A DNA stretch of 43,174 nt from positions 1 through 43,174 of the forward strand of contig JAAFJU010000027.1 of the NCBI GenBank assembly GCA_013298165.1, given 5' to 3'. Below the pieces are notes generated by a model. It made no database searches. It was not told the DNA's origin and was given only the letters and a program-made list of their open reading frames with translations. The position numbers were made by a program, and so were the translations under genes. This DNA is from Synechococcales cyanobacterium bin31.maxbin.ball.101. GTDB lineage: Bacteria; Cyanobacteriota; Cyanobacteriia; Leptolyngbyales; Leptolyngbyaceae. Below are positions 25,484 to 32,338 of the stretch, in pieces; within the stretch, counting starts at the first letter, position 1, and each line of letters starts with the position of its first letter.

Positions 25484-26572
25484 TTAAATTGATGCATTGC
25501 CAGTATATTTTGCATCCGGCAAAATTAGCATGGCATCCCCGAAGGAGAAGAACCGATAGTCCCGATCGATCGCTTCGGCATACAGACTTAACAACCGCAA
25601 CCGACCAATCAACGCACTCACCAGCATCATCAGGCTGGATTTGGGCAGGTGAAAATTGGTGATCAGGCCATCGACGACCTTCCACTCATAGCCGGGATAG
25701 ATAAAAATGTGCGTTTTGCCGCAGTAGGGCTGGAGATGGCCGGAGATGGAGGCTCCTTCCAGCGATCGGACTGAAGTTGTACCCACAGCGATCACCCGTC
25801 CCCCTTGCGCTTTCGTGTGATTGATTTTTTCGACCACTTCGGCGGAGACATCGATCCATTCACCATGCATCTCATGGTCCGTGATGGTTTCGACTTCGAC
25901 GGGGCGGAAGGTGCCGATGCCGACATGGAGGGTAATGAAGGCGTGATCAATGCCCCGATCGCTGAGACGCTGTAGGAGTTCTGGGGTGAAGTGCAGTCCT
26001 GCCGTGGGGGCCGCAGCGGCTCCCGGCGTCTCGGCGTAGACCGTCTGGTAGCGATCGTTTTCTGAGGTGGATTCGGTAATGTAGGGCGGTAAGGGCATGT
26101 GGCCGTAGTCGTCGATCACTTCTAAGAGCGATCGTCCCTCGGACACCGTAAATTCTAAAATCCGTCCGCCACTGGATTCGTCGCGATCGATGACGACAGC
26201 GCTGAGATCGGATAAAGCGTTTGTGCTGTGGGGCGTGAAGTGAATCGTGGCTCCTTGCTGGAGTTTACGGCCTGGTTTGACGAGGGCAAGCCAACGGTTA
26301 AGGCTTTTTTCTTCGAGTAGCAGGACTTCGACCTGGCTTCCGGTTGACTTTTGGCCAAAGAGTCTAGCGGGAATCACCTTAGTATTATTCATGACCAGAA
26401 GGTCTCCCGGCTGCAAAAGCTGGTCCAGCTCGTAGAAGCGATGATGGGCTTGCTGGGTGCGAGCGGCAACGACGAAGAGTTTTGCGTGATCGCGCGGTTC
26501 TGCCGGATTTTGAGCGATGCAGTGGTCAGGAAGTACGTAATCGTAACCGGAAAGCTGGCGATCGAGGTCCAT
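25484..26572 (-). CDS. queA: S-adenosylmethionine:tRNA ribosyltransferase-isomerase
   Basis: Makes epoxyqueuosine in the wobble position of tRNAs with GUN anticodons, using the ribosyl part of AdoMet. The 362-aa length is normal. Diagnostic segments are YDYVLPDHCIAQNP at the start, the DLLVMNNTKVIPARLFG block, VNFTPHS-like IHFTPHS, GHMPLPPYI, TAGLHFTPELL, HVGIGTFRPV, HEMHGEW, TTSVRSLEG and the C-terminal NFHLPKSSLMMLVSA and FGDAMLI. It is single in orientation; the next gene upstream is divergent. Confidence 0.96.
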   Translation of the reverse strand: MDLDRQLSGYDYVLPDHCIAQNPAEPRDHAKLFVVAARTQQAHHRFYELDQLLQPGDLLVMNNTKVIPARLFGQKSTGSQVEVLLLEEKSLNRWLALVKPGRKLQQGATIHFTPHSTNALSDLSAVVIDRDESSGGRILEFTVSEGRSLLEVIDDYGHMPLPPYITESTSENDRYQTVYAETPGAAAAPTAGLHFTPELLQRLSDRGIDHAFITLHVGIGTFRPVEVETITDHEMHGEWIDVSAEVVEKINHTKAQGGRVIAVGTTSVRSLEGASISGHLQPYCGKTHIFIYPGYEWKVVDGLITNFHLPKSSLMMLVSALIGRLRLLSLYAEAIDRDYRFFSFGDAMLILPDAKYTGNASI

Positions 26573-26987
26573 GGGAAAAGCTAAAAGAATAAAGCAACCG
26601 TGTTTACCAGAGGATCATGTCATGAATTCTGTAAACATTCTGTAGAAATACTACGTCCGATCGATCCGATCTCGGCGAACATGCCGTATAGTTGCTGTTA
26701 TAAGAATTTAACGTTATCAAAACGACTTGACCAACAGAGCTTTCTTCAGCCATTAGAGCTTGTTCGTGAAGACTATAGGTTTCGCCTAAGAAAACCAAAA
26801 TTATTTTGGTTAAGAATAATTTTTTTAATGCATTTATTTCTCTAAGATCCTTACTCAGTTTGAGTTAGGAGAGGTTTCCCTCCTCTTTATTTTAGTGATT
26901 GGGGAAGCTCCCGCGCTCAGATTGGGGGAATTCCCTCTACTCGAAACGCGCAATGCGCTGAAAGATAAAAGTATTGCATTTGGCAGG
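26573..26987. other. AT-rich intergenic region between divergent genes
   Basis: No recognisable protein is seen. The stretch contains a terminator-like imperfect hairpin at about 26867-26884 (AGGAGAGG with CCCTCCT, followed by CTTTATTTT) and the palindrome GGGAATTCCC at 26926-26935. The hairpin would cut a transcript starting after queA's promoter region, so a short RNA or leader is possible but unsupported otherwise. Confidence 0.45.
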
Positions 26988-27389
26988 ATGGTCAGTTTTA
27001 TGGATTACCTCTACTACCTAGCGAATGCCAGCCTGACTTTGAGGATTGTGGAATTTCTACATGCCCGAACTCAACTGCCGCTGCGCTTTATGACTGTGAT
27101 TCACCGCTTGGATGGGTGGGTTGTTCGAGTGAAATTTTCTCAGCCGATGGATGCTCAGCAGGATGGAGATTTTAGAGCTTTTTTGAATGAGCTTGGAATT
27201 TCCCATGATCCAAACATTCGAGTGAAAATGGCCCTTTGGGGGTTAGAAAATGGTCAGAGTCCGGTGGAAGTAATGCAGCAATATCAGATTGCGGTTGTGT
27301 CCCATGGACGTCCCGATCGGATTGAAATTGAAGCCTTTCGAGAGCAGTTTGTGCAAGGTTTGGGCTATTGTCCGGAGACATTGGCTTAA
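26988..27389 (+). CDS. Conserved hypothetical protein
   Basis: About 133 aa from ATG 26988 (ATG 27000 is equally possible; GTG 26895 would add 31 residues of doubtful coding character and passes through a palindrome). Visible features are an N-terminal helix DYLYYLANASLTLRIVEFL, a central basic strand region LPLRFMTVIHRLDGWVVRVKFSQP and an acidic-helical end DRIEIEAFREQFVQGLGY. There is no signal peptide or full membrane segment. I do not recognise the family. It converges on yraN and probably ends at the hairpin at 27486-27521. Confidence 0.6.
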   Translation: MVSFMDYLYYLANASLTLRIVEFLHARTQLPLRFMTVIHRLDGWVVRVKFSQPMDAQQDGDFRAFLNELGISHDPNIRVKMALWGLENGQSPVEVMQQYQIAVVSHGRPDRIEIEAFREQFVQGLGYCPETLA

Positions 27390-27421
27390 GGATTTGAGCA
27401 GTTTCTGTTTTGAATTTTGAT

Positions 27422-27868
27422 TCAAAACCTAGGTTGCTCAAAGGCGTACACTAAGTAATTGATTAATATGAATTCATGTTCTGCGAACGTCCTAGTGAAC
27501 CCACTGGGACGTTTGTTTTTTGGAGCTGAGTTAGCGACTGGGAGCGGCTGACACTGGACGAGGGCGATGTCAAAGCGACAGTTGCGGTGGCGATGTTTGG
27601 GGTGTTTTAGCAGGAACATCTGGGCAGTTTTCCAGAGTTTGATCTGTTTCGATCGGGTGACGGAGAGGACGCCGTCTTGGTCGATGTTGCGAGGCGATCG
27701 GGTTTTGACTTCGATGAAAATGAGTTCGCCTTGAGCATTGAGGGCGATGACGTCAATCTCGCCGAGGACGCAGTGCCACCGTTGAGAGAGGACTTTGCCG
27801 CCCTTGGTGGGGACCCATTGGGCGATCAGGTCTTCGCCATATTTTCCGAGTTCGTCGATGGCGGGCAT
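27422..27868 (-). CDS. YraN/UPF0102 family endonuclease-like protein
   Basis: A 148-aa protein of the UPF0102 family, which has a Holliday-junction-resolvase-like PD-(D/E)XK fold. It shows GKYGEDLIAQW, the metal site residues in GEIDVIAL and ELIFIEVKTRS, then the helix SKQIKLWKTAQMFL and the strand CRFDIALV. ATG 27868 (MPAIDELG) matches family starts, whereas the frame continues to 27925. Near the C-terminus the gene contains a strong plus-strand hairpin within PKNKRPSGFTRTF. Function is unknown. Confidence 0.92.
   Translation of the reverse strand: MPAIDELGKYGEDLIAQWVPTKGGKVLSQRWHCVLGEIDVIALNAQGELIFIEVKTRSPRNIDQDGVLSVTRSKQIKLWKTAQMFLLKHPKHRHRNCRFDIALVQCQPLPVANSAPKNKRPSGFTRTFAEHEFILINYLVYAFEQPRF
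27486..27521 (+). terminator. Terminator for the 26988-27389 gene, embedded in yraN
   Basis: The 12-bp arms AACGTCCTAGTG and CACTGGGACGTT pair with one G-T wobble around an AACC loop and are followed by TTTGTTTTTT. The structure lies inside the coding sequence of the convergent yraN gene. Confidence 0.7.
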
Positions 27869-27934
27869 AGGTGTAATGAGGTTTGGGTGGGGTGGGATTG
27901 GCTTCAGAATGGACCCACTCGCCATAAAACCTTC

Positions 27935-27969
27935 AATCCAAAATCCAAAATCTAAAATCTAAAATCCAA
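27935..27969. repeat. Heptameric short tandem repeat (AATCYAA)5
   Basis: Five units: AATCCAA twice, AATCTAA twice and AATCCAA once. Such heptamer STRRs are typical of filamentous cyanobacterial intergenic DNA. It lies upstream of yraN and between divergent genes. Confidence 0.88.
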
Positions 27970-28080
27970 AATTCTCAAACTAAATTTCCAATTGCTTCGA
28001 TGTTCCTTTACGATCGTAAATAATCTGGAATTGAACTTCAGTCGAACGTTAAACTTATTCTTCAAGTGGATTTAGTGGTC

Positions 28081-28635
28081 ATGATGAGCCAGCTTGTTTT
28101 GGAATCGATGGGTCAGCAGTTTCTACGACGAGTGATGAGGCGGGTCATGAGTCTGTTTGTGGTGGGAGTTCTGATGACGATCGGCATGTTTGCCCTTTGG
28201 ACAGGCTTGTGGACTCCAGCGGCGATCGCGGATGACTATACGAAGGATGTGTTGATCCGGGTCGATATGTCTGGGAAAGACCTGACGGATTCGCAGTTTA
28301 ACCACACCAATTTGCGAGAGTCGAATCTCAGCAATACCAATTTGCGTGCGGTGAATATGTTTGCAGCCAATTTGGAGTTTGTGAATTTGTCTGGGGCGAA
28401 CTTGAGTTTTGCGACGCTTGAGAGTGCCCGCATTACGGATGCGAATCTGACCAATGCAGTTCTAGAAGGCGCTTACACCTCCAATGCGAAGTTCGATCGG
28501 ACGACGATCGTGGGCGCGGACTTCACCGACGTAGACATGCGAGATGATGTGCGCAAAGAACTCTGCAAGGTTGCGTCAGGCACCAATCCGACCACGCTTC
28601 GGGCGACGAGAGACACGTTGTATTGCGATGAATAG
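28081..28635 (+). CDS. Thylakoid-lumen-type pentapeptide-repeat protein
   Basis: About 184 aa. A basic start and hydrophobic helix (SLFVVGVLMTIGMFALWTGL) end in the signal-peptidase-like PAAIADD. About fifteen pentapeptide units (A[D/N]LxX) form a right-handed quadrilateral beta-helix. The C-terminal cap LCKVASGTNPTTLRATRDTLYC with its Cys pair is typical of lumenal pentapeptide proteins such as plant TL15/TL17. ATG 28081 or 28084 is preferred over GTG 28066. The gene ends 11 bp before a MITE-like element. Its molecular role is unknown; lumenal export is inferred from the leader. Confidence 0.85.
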   Translation: MMSQLVLESMGQQFLRRVMRRVMSLFVVGVLMTIGMFALWTGLWTPAAIADDYTKDVLIRVDMSGKDLTDSQFNHTNLRESNLSNTNLRAVNMFAANLEFVNLSGANLSFATLESARITDANLTNAVLEGAYTSNAKFDRTTIVGADFTDVDMRDDVRKELCKVASGTNPTTLRATRDTLYCDE

Positions 28636-28645
28636 GGTTTGAAGC

Positions 28646-28772
28646 TTAGGCTCGATCCCCCTAAATCCCCCTTGGTAAGGGGGACTTTGAGTTTTAGTAG
28701 AGATTTTAATGTGAGAGCACTGAATTTGTTCCAGTTCCCCCTTTCCAAGGGGGCTAGGGGGATCGAGCCTAA
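28646..28772. mobile_element. MITE-like element with perfect 18-bp terminal inverted repeats
   Basis: Terminal arms TTAGGCTCGATCCCCCTA (28646-28663) and its exact complement at 28755-28772 bound a 127-bp element. Inner parts AATCCCCCTTGGTAAGGGGGACTTTGA and GTTCCCCCTTTCCAAGGGGGCTAG are secondary hairpins. It has no coding capacity. The style matches the widespread cyanobacterial CCCCCTAAATCCCCC repeats. The right end supplies the TAG stop codon of the lipoprotein gene that follows on the other strand. Confidence 0.85.
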
Positions 28773-29671
28773 TTACACTGCGAAAATTCCACAACATTCT
28801 GGTCGCGCTTAATACTGATGTTGCAGTCGCCAAAAAAGTCATGGCCCAAGAGCGCCACGGGTCCGATCGCCACCGGAACCTCTTGCACAGAACTCTGGCC
28901 CACGGCGATCGAGTTGACATAGCCGACGGGGAACTTGGTTTCGCCGCTGGGGGTGTTGGCGGTGACGTAGGAGACGGTTTCGACGTTGAGGGCTTTGGAC
29001 ATGCTTTCGGTGATCATGGTGCTGCTGGCCCCGGTATCCACCATCATTTCAAAATGCACATTGCCATTGAAGGTGACATCGATCAGCGGAATGCCGCTTT
29101 TGTAGGATTTGATCGTGGCGTAGTAGGTGCGTGTTTTGACGCTAGGGGTTTGTTTGTTCTGAGCTTGTAGGCGTTGCGTCGCTTCTTCTAGGGCTTGGGT
29201 GGCTTTTGCTTGGGCGGCTTGGTTATTCTCTTGATTTTGGTCATTCTCTCGAATGCGTTGCAGCTCCGACTGCGATCGACTCATCCCTTCATTAAGCAGA
29301 TCTAAACTTTGGACGGCGGCGGCATGGTTTGGGTCTTGGGCGGGAACTTGTTTCATCAGGGCGATCGAAGCCTGCCATTGCTGAGCCACAGCTTGCCAAT
29401 CTTCAGTGGATTTGGCTTGCTTGCTGAGTTGAGTGGCGCGCTGGGCGCTGGCGATCGCCTGTTGGTACAAAGGACTGATGGGGCGGTTGGGCTTAGCGGA
29501 GAGGGGCGGCAGGGTGGGTAAAGCCGGAGGCTTCGGCGGAGTCGGTTCTGGTGTGGAGCAAGCGGTGAGAACCGAGGCACAAACCGACGCAGAAATTAAG
29601 GCTAAGACGAGACTTAGCGGAGCGTTTAGCGGGGCGATGAGGGGTGCGATCGATCGGGGCGTTCGGGTCAT
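28769..29671 (-). CDS. Retropepsin-like aspartic protease lipoprotein
   Basis: A 300-aa secreted protein. A hydrophobic signal ends in the lipobox LTAC, followed by a Pro-rich stretch (PEPTPPKPPALPTLPPL), a helical, Gln-rich middle region (about 80-190) and a C-terminal retropepsin-like domain. The active-site motif is MMVDTGASSTMITE, with a later PVALLGHDFFGD block matching the conserved hydrophobic-Gly motif. Single-domain retropepsins dimerise for activity. The membrane anchor places it at the periplasm. ATG 29671 is used; TTG 29689 is an alternative. The stop codon lies in the MITE-like repeat end, so the last residues may have been set by that insertion. Confidence 0.82.
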   Translation of the reverse strand: MTRTPRSIAPLIAPLNAPLSLVLALISASVCASVLTACSTPEPTPPKPPALPTLPPLSAKPNRPISPLYQQAIASAQRATQLSKQAKSTEDWQAVAQQWQASIALMKQVPAQDPNHAAAVQSLDLLNEGMSRSQSELQRIRENDQNQENNQAAQAKATQALEEATQRLQAQNKQTPSVKTRTYYATIKSYKSGIPLIDVTFNGNVHFEMMVDTGASSTMITESMSKALNVETVSYVTANTPSGETKFPVGYVNSIAVGQSSVQEVPVAIGPVALLGHDFFGDCNISIKRDQNVVEFSQCN

Positions 29672-29767
29672 GGGTCTGGGGGATCCCAAAACGTGAATGT
29701 TTGAATTCTAGTTCAATGAATCACGTCATGTAATAATGATCCGGATTTCATCATGCGGTAACTGTCA

Positions 29768-30919
29768 ATGGCGTCCCTCTCTTCCGCTCAACCTGCGTTG
29801 CTCGTATTGGCCGACGGTACGGCCTACCCTGGATTGTCGTTTGGGGCTGTGGGTACGACGATCGGCGAGGTCGTCTTCAATACTGGTATGACAGGCTACC
29901 AAGAGGTGCTGACGGACCCGAGCTATAGTGGCCAAATGGTGACGTTTACCTACCCAGAACTGGGGAATACCGGGGTAAATGCCCAGGACGAAGAGTCCGA
30001 TCGGCCCCATGTGAAAGGCGTCATTGCCCGCAATATTTGCGCTCGCCCCAGCAACTGGCGATCGACCCAATCCCTTCAGGACTATTTAATCCAGCATAAA
30101 GTGGTCGGCATCTATGACATCGACACCCGATCGTTGACCCGCAAACTCCGATCGTCCGGCGCAATGAATGGAGCCATCTCAACTGAAATCTTGGATCCAG
30201 CCGAACTCTTGCTCAAAGTCCAGGCCGCTCCCAGCATGGCGGGATTAAATCTGGTGAATGGCGTGACGACCCAGCAGACCTATGAATGGACGCAACCCAC
30301 GGAAGCGGAGTGGGAATTTAGCGATCAGGCCCAAACCTCTGACAGCCCTGCCAAATACACCGTCGTCGCCCTTGATTTTGGGATCAAGCGCAATATTCTA
30401 AAACGGCTGTCCAGCTACGGTTGTCGCGTGATCGTGGTACCTGCGACGACCTCCGCAGAAGAGATTTTGAGCCATAATCCTGACGGCATTTTCCTCTCTA
30501 ATGGACCGGGGGACCCGGCGGCGGTAACGGAAGGGATTGCCACGGCCCAGGCGCTCTTGGACGCGGATAAGCCGATCTTCGGGATTTGTATGGGACATCA
30601 GGTGTTGGGGCTGTCTTTAGGAGCAGAGACGTTCAAGCTGAAATTTGGGCATCGAGGGCTAAATCATCCGGCAGGCTTAACCCAAAAGATAGAAATCACC
30701 AGTCAGAACCATGGCTTTGCGATCGATCCAGACAGTCTAGCCACCGATCGGCTGGAGATTACCCATCTGAACTTGAACGATCGGACGGTGGCGGGCTTGA
30801 AGCATAAGACCTTGCCAATCTTTTCAGTGCAGTACCATCCTGAGGCGAGTCCGGGTCCCCATGATGCGGATTATTTGTTTGAGCAATTTGTTGCAGCGAT
30901 GTTGCCCAAATTACAGTAG
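29768..30919 (+). CDS. carA: Carbamoyl-phosphate synthase small (glutaminase) subunit
   Basis: Supplies ammonia from glutamine to CarB for arginine and pyrimidine synthesis. The 383-aa length is normal. The N-terminal domain has [46 protein letters not shown] and [20 protein letters not shown]. The class I amidotransferase domain has the nucleophile Cys in [12 protein letters not shown] and the His/Glu pair in [13 protein letters not shown]. CarB is not in the window. Downstream STAS and MrnC genes are unrelated. Confidence 0.97.
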   Translation: MASLSSAQPALLVLADGTAYPGLSFGAVGTTIGEVVFNTGMTGYQEVLTDPSYSGQMVTFTYPELGNTGVNAQDEESDRPHVKGVIARNICARPSNWRSTQSLQDYLIQHKVVGIYDIDTRSLTRKLRSSGAMNGAISTEILDPAELLLKVQAAPSMAGLNLVNGVTTQQTYEWTQPTEAEWEFSDQAQTSDSPAKYTVVALDFGIKRNILKRLSSYGCRVIVVPATTSAEEILSHNPDGIFLSNGPGDPAAVTEGIATAQALLDADKPIFGICMGHQVLGLSLGAETFKLKFGHRGLNHPAGLTQKIEITSQNHGFAIDPDSLATDRLEITHLNLNDRTVAGLKHKTLPIFSVQYHPEASPGPHDADYLFEQFVAAMLPKLQ

Positions 30920-30971
30920 GGTAGAGCAGGTCAGATTCTTCGCTTTCTCTAGAGGTTTATTGCGCAATCGT

Positions 30972-31001
30972 GCGACAAATCCGGATAAAACGGTGTATAC
31001 T
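30972..31001 (+). promoter_or_regulatory. Putative promoter of the STAS gene
   Basis: GCGACA (30972-30977) and TATACT (30996-31001) are separated by 18 bp. A transcript from here would begin near 31008, downstream of the in-frame GTG at 30970, and would carry the AGGAGG site at 31030-31035. Confidence 0.5.
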
Positions 31002-31041
31002 GGCTCGTCAGATTGTAAGACATCGAGTTAGGAGGCGCGCT

Positions 31042-31407
31042 ATTCCTGAGCAACTGACCTTGACCGTTAGCTTAAGAGGCACGCGCGAAGTCAAGGATAA
31101 TTACCAACTTTTTCGCCTCACCGGACTGCTTGACGCATTTTCCGAAGCGACCTTCCGTAAGGTCATTGCGAAATGCGTGGATGACAGTCTTAAAAATGTC
31201 ATTTTGGACTTGTCACAGATTGACCTAATGGATAGTTCCGGCTTAGGTGCGATCGTGCAGGTCTCTAAGAAGGTTACGTCTTCAGAAGGCGTGCTTCAAA
31301 TAGTGACGAATGCCCGAGTGACCCAGACCTTGAAGCTTGTGAAACTTGACAAAGTTTTTTCCCTTCATCCTGACCTAGCCAGTGCGGTTGAAGCCTTCAA
31401 GTCTTGA
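31042..31407 (+). CDS. STAS-domain anti-anti-sigma factor-like protein, probable AUU start
   Basis: A 121-aa protein made up almost wholly of one STAS domain. It has LRGTREVKDNYQLFRLTG, NVILDLSQIDLMDSSGLGAIV with the Ser-Ser phosphosite, and a C-terminal helix LDKVFSLHPDLASAVEAF. Such proteins are switched by phosphorylation and bind anti-sigma kinases or act in related signalling. No ATG or TTG is well placed. A perfect AGGAGG lies 6 bp before ATT 31042, which starts IPEQLTLTVSLRG. A GTG at 30970 is in frame, but it would encode a very basic non-conserved leader and lies in the predicted promoter. Confidence 0.8.
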   Translation: MPEQLTLTVSLRGTREVKDNYQLFRLTGLLDAFSEATFRKVIAKCVDDSLKNVILDLSQIDLMDSSGLGAIVQVSKKVTSSEGVLQIVTNARVTQTLKLVKLDKVFSLHPDLASAVEAFKS

Positions 31408-31420
31408 TTGACTGTGTTAG

Positions 31421-31434
31421 CTCACGATCGTGAG
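31421..31434. repeat. Perfect 14-bp palindrome CTCACGATCGTGAG
   Basis: Fully self-complementary sequence centred on CGATCG, 14 bp after the STAS stop codon. It could be a chance extension of the abundant CGATCG motif or a protein-binding site. Confidence 0.4.
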
Positions 31435-31458
31435 TTTCTCGATTTTGACGGTTGTAAC

Positions 31459-31514
31459 TACTCAGATCGTTTCACCAGCTTTAGGGCTGTTTTGAAGAGG
31501 TCTGAGTATTTTTT
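31459..31514 (+). terminator. Terminator of the STAS gene
   Basis: The 8-bp arms TACTCAGA (31459-31466) and TCTGAGTA (31501-31508) close a 34-nt loop that itself holds an AGC/GCT mini-stem, and are followed by six T residues. The mrnC start lies 12 bp further on. Confidence 0.7.
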
Positions 31515-31525
31515 ATTGTAATTTA

Positions 31526-31957
31526 ATGGACCAGCCTCTTTCTCAGCCCCTTTCTCCTTCAGATGTTCAACGCATTTCTCCCAGCGCGCTGGCCTATTTG
31601 GGCGACGCGGTGTACGAGTTGTACGTTCGGCAAGCGCTTATTTTCCCGCCGCAACGAATTCAGACCTACCATCAGCAAGTGGTGTCCTGGGTGCGGGCGG
31701 AGTCCCAAGCGGAAAAACTCGATCGGTTGATGATTCATCTGAGCGAGGCGGAACTGGCGATCGTCAAGCGCGGCCGCAATGCCGCTCCGCAGCGTCTCAA
31801 GCGGGTTGATCCCGAGATTTACCAGAAGGCCACAGCCCTGGAAACCTTGGTAGGCTATCTCCATCTGACGGATCCCGATCGGCTGGCGGGGTTGTTTCGC
31901 GAAATTGCGATGCCTCAGTCCCCAACGTTGCCCCCAAGTTTGGAAGAGCGGGCTTGA
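31526..31957 (+). CDS. mrnC: Mini-ribonuclease 3 (MrnC)
   Basis: A 143-aa RNase III domain without dsRNA-binding domain. It trims the ends of 23S rRNA precursor in bacteria. The active-site stretch [15 protein letters not shown] is present, with KRGRNA and [22 protein letters not shown] completing the fold. Length is typical. The next gene, rlmB, acts on the same rRNA, and this order is common in Firmicutes and cyanobacteria. Confidence 0.94.
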   Translation: MDQPLSQPLSPSDVQRISPSALAYLGDAVYELYVRQALIFPPQRIQTYHQQVVSWVRAESQAEKLDRLMIHLSEAELAIVKRGRNAAPQRLKRVDPEIYQKATALETLVGYLHLTDPDRLAGLFREIAMPQSPTLPPSLEERA

Positions 31958-32338
31958 AATCGATCGTTTTGTAGTGGATTTTTGGAACGATTTTGATTTT
32001 GTGGTCTCATGATGAATCATTATTTCTGTCCTTGCTTTGAGATTGACATTTAATTTTTTTAACTTTTTAATCTCTTTTAGTCATTTTTTGGGCTTCTCAG
32101 ACTTAACCGAGTCCGGGATCGGTTGAAGTTAATCCCCTAAGGGTTTAGTGTGGTAGACCGCACGAATTTGGATTTAGATGAATTTGGATGAATGGGGTGT
32201 CGTCACCGGGGTGGCTTGCGATCGTCACCGTTTTGATTTCTGCTCATTAAATTGCCGGTTTTAAGTCTTTATTTAAGTGTTTCGTTCTGTTTTGTACCTC
32301 TAGTTCTCTTCAAGTTCCCTGTTGGTAGGGTGTTTCAT
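31958..32338 (+). other. Long leader region upstream of rlmB
   Basis: 381 bp without a gene. It contains short possible stems (AACCGA/TCGGTT near 32105; GTGTGG-TAGA-CCGCAC at 32148-32163), direct repeats of GAATTTGGAT and CGTCACCG, and T-rich ends. A structured 5' untranslated region is possible; no known riboswitch is recognised. Confidence 0.45.

Noticed and set aside
26600-26845. 81-codon frame after queA
   Set aside because: AT-rich, no ribosome site, no protein-like pattern; more likely promoter and leader DNA.
31421-31434. CTCACGATCGTGAG as the STAS terminator
   Set aside because: No T-run follows and the palindrome has no loop; the hairpin at 31459-31514 fits better.
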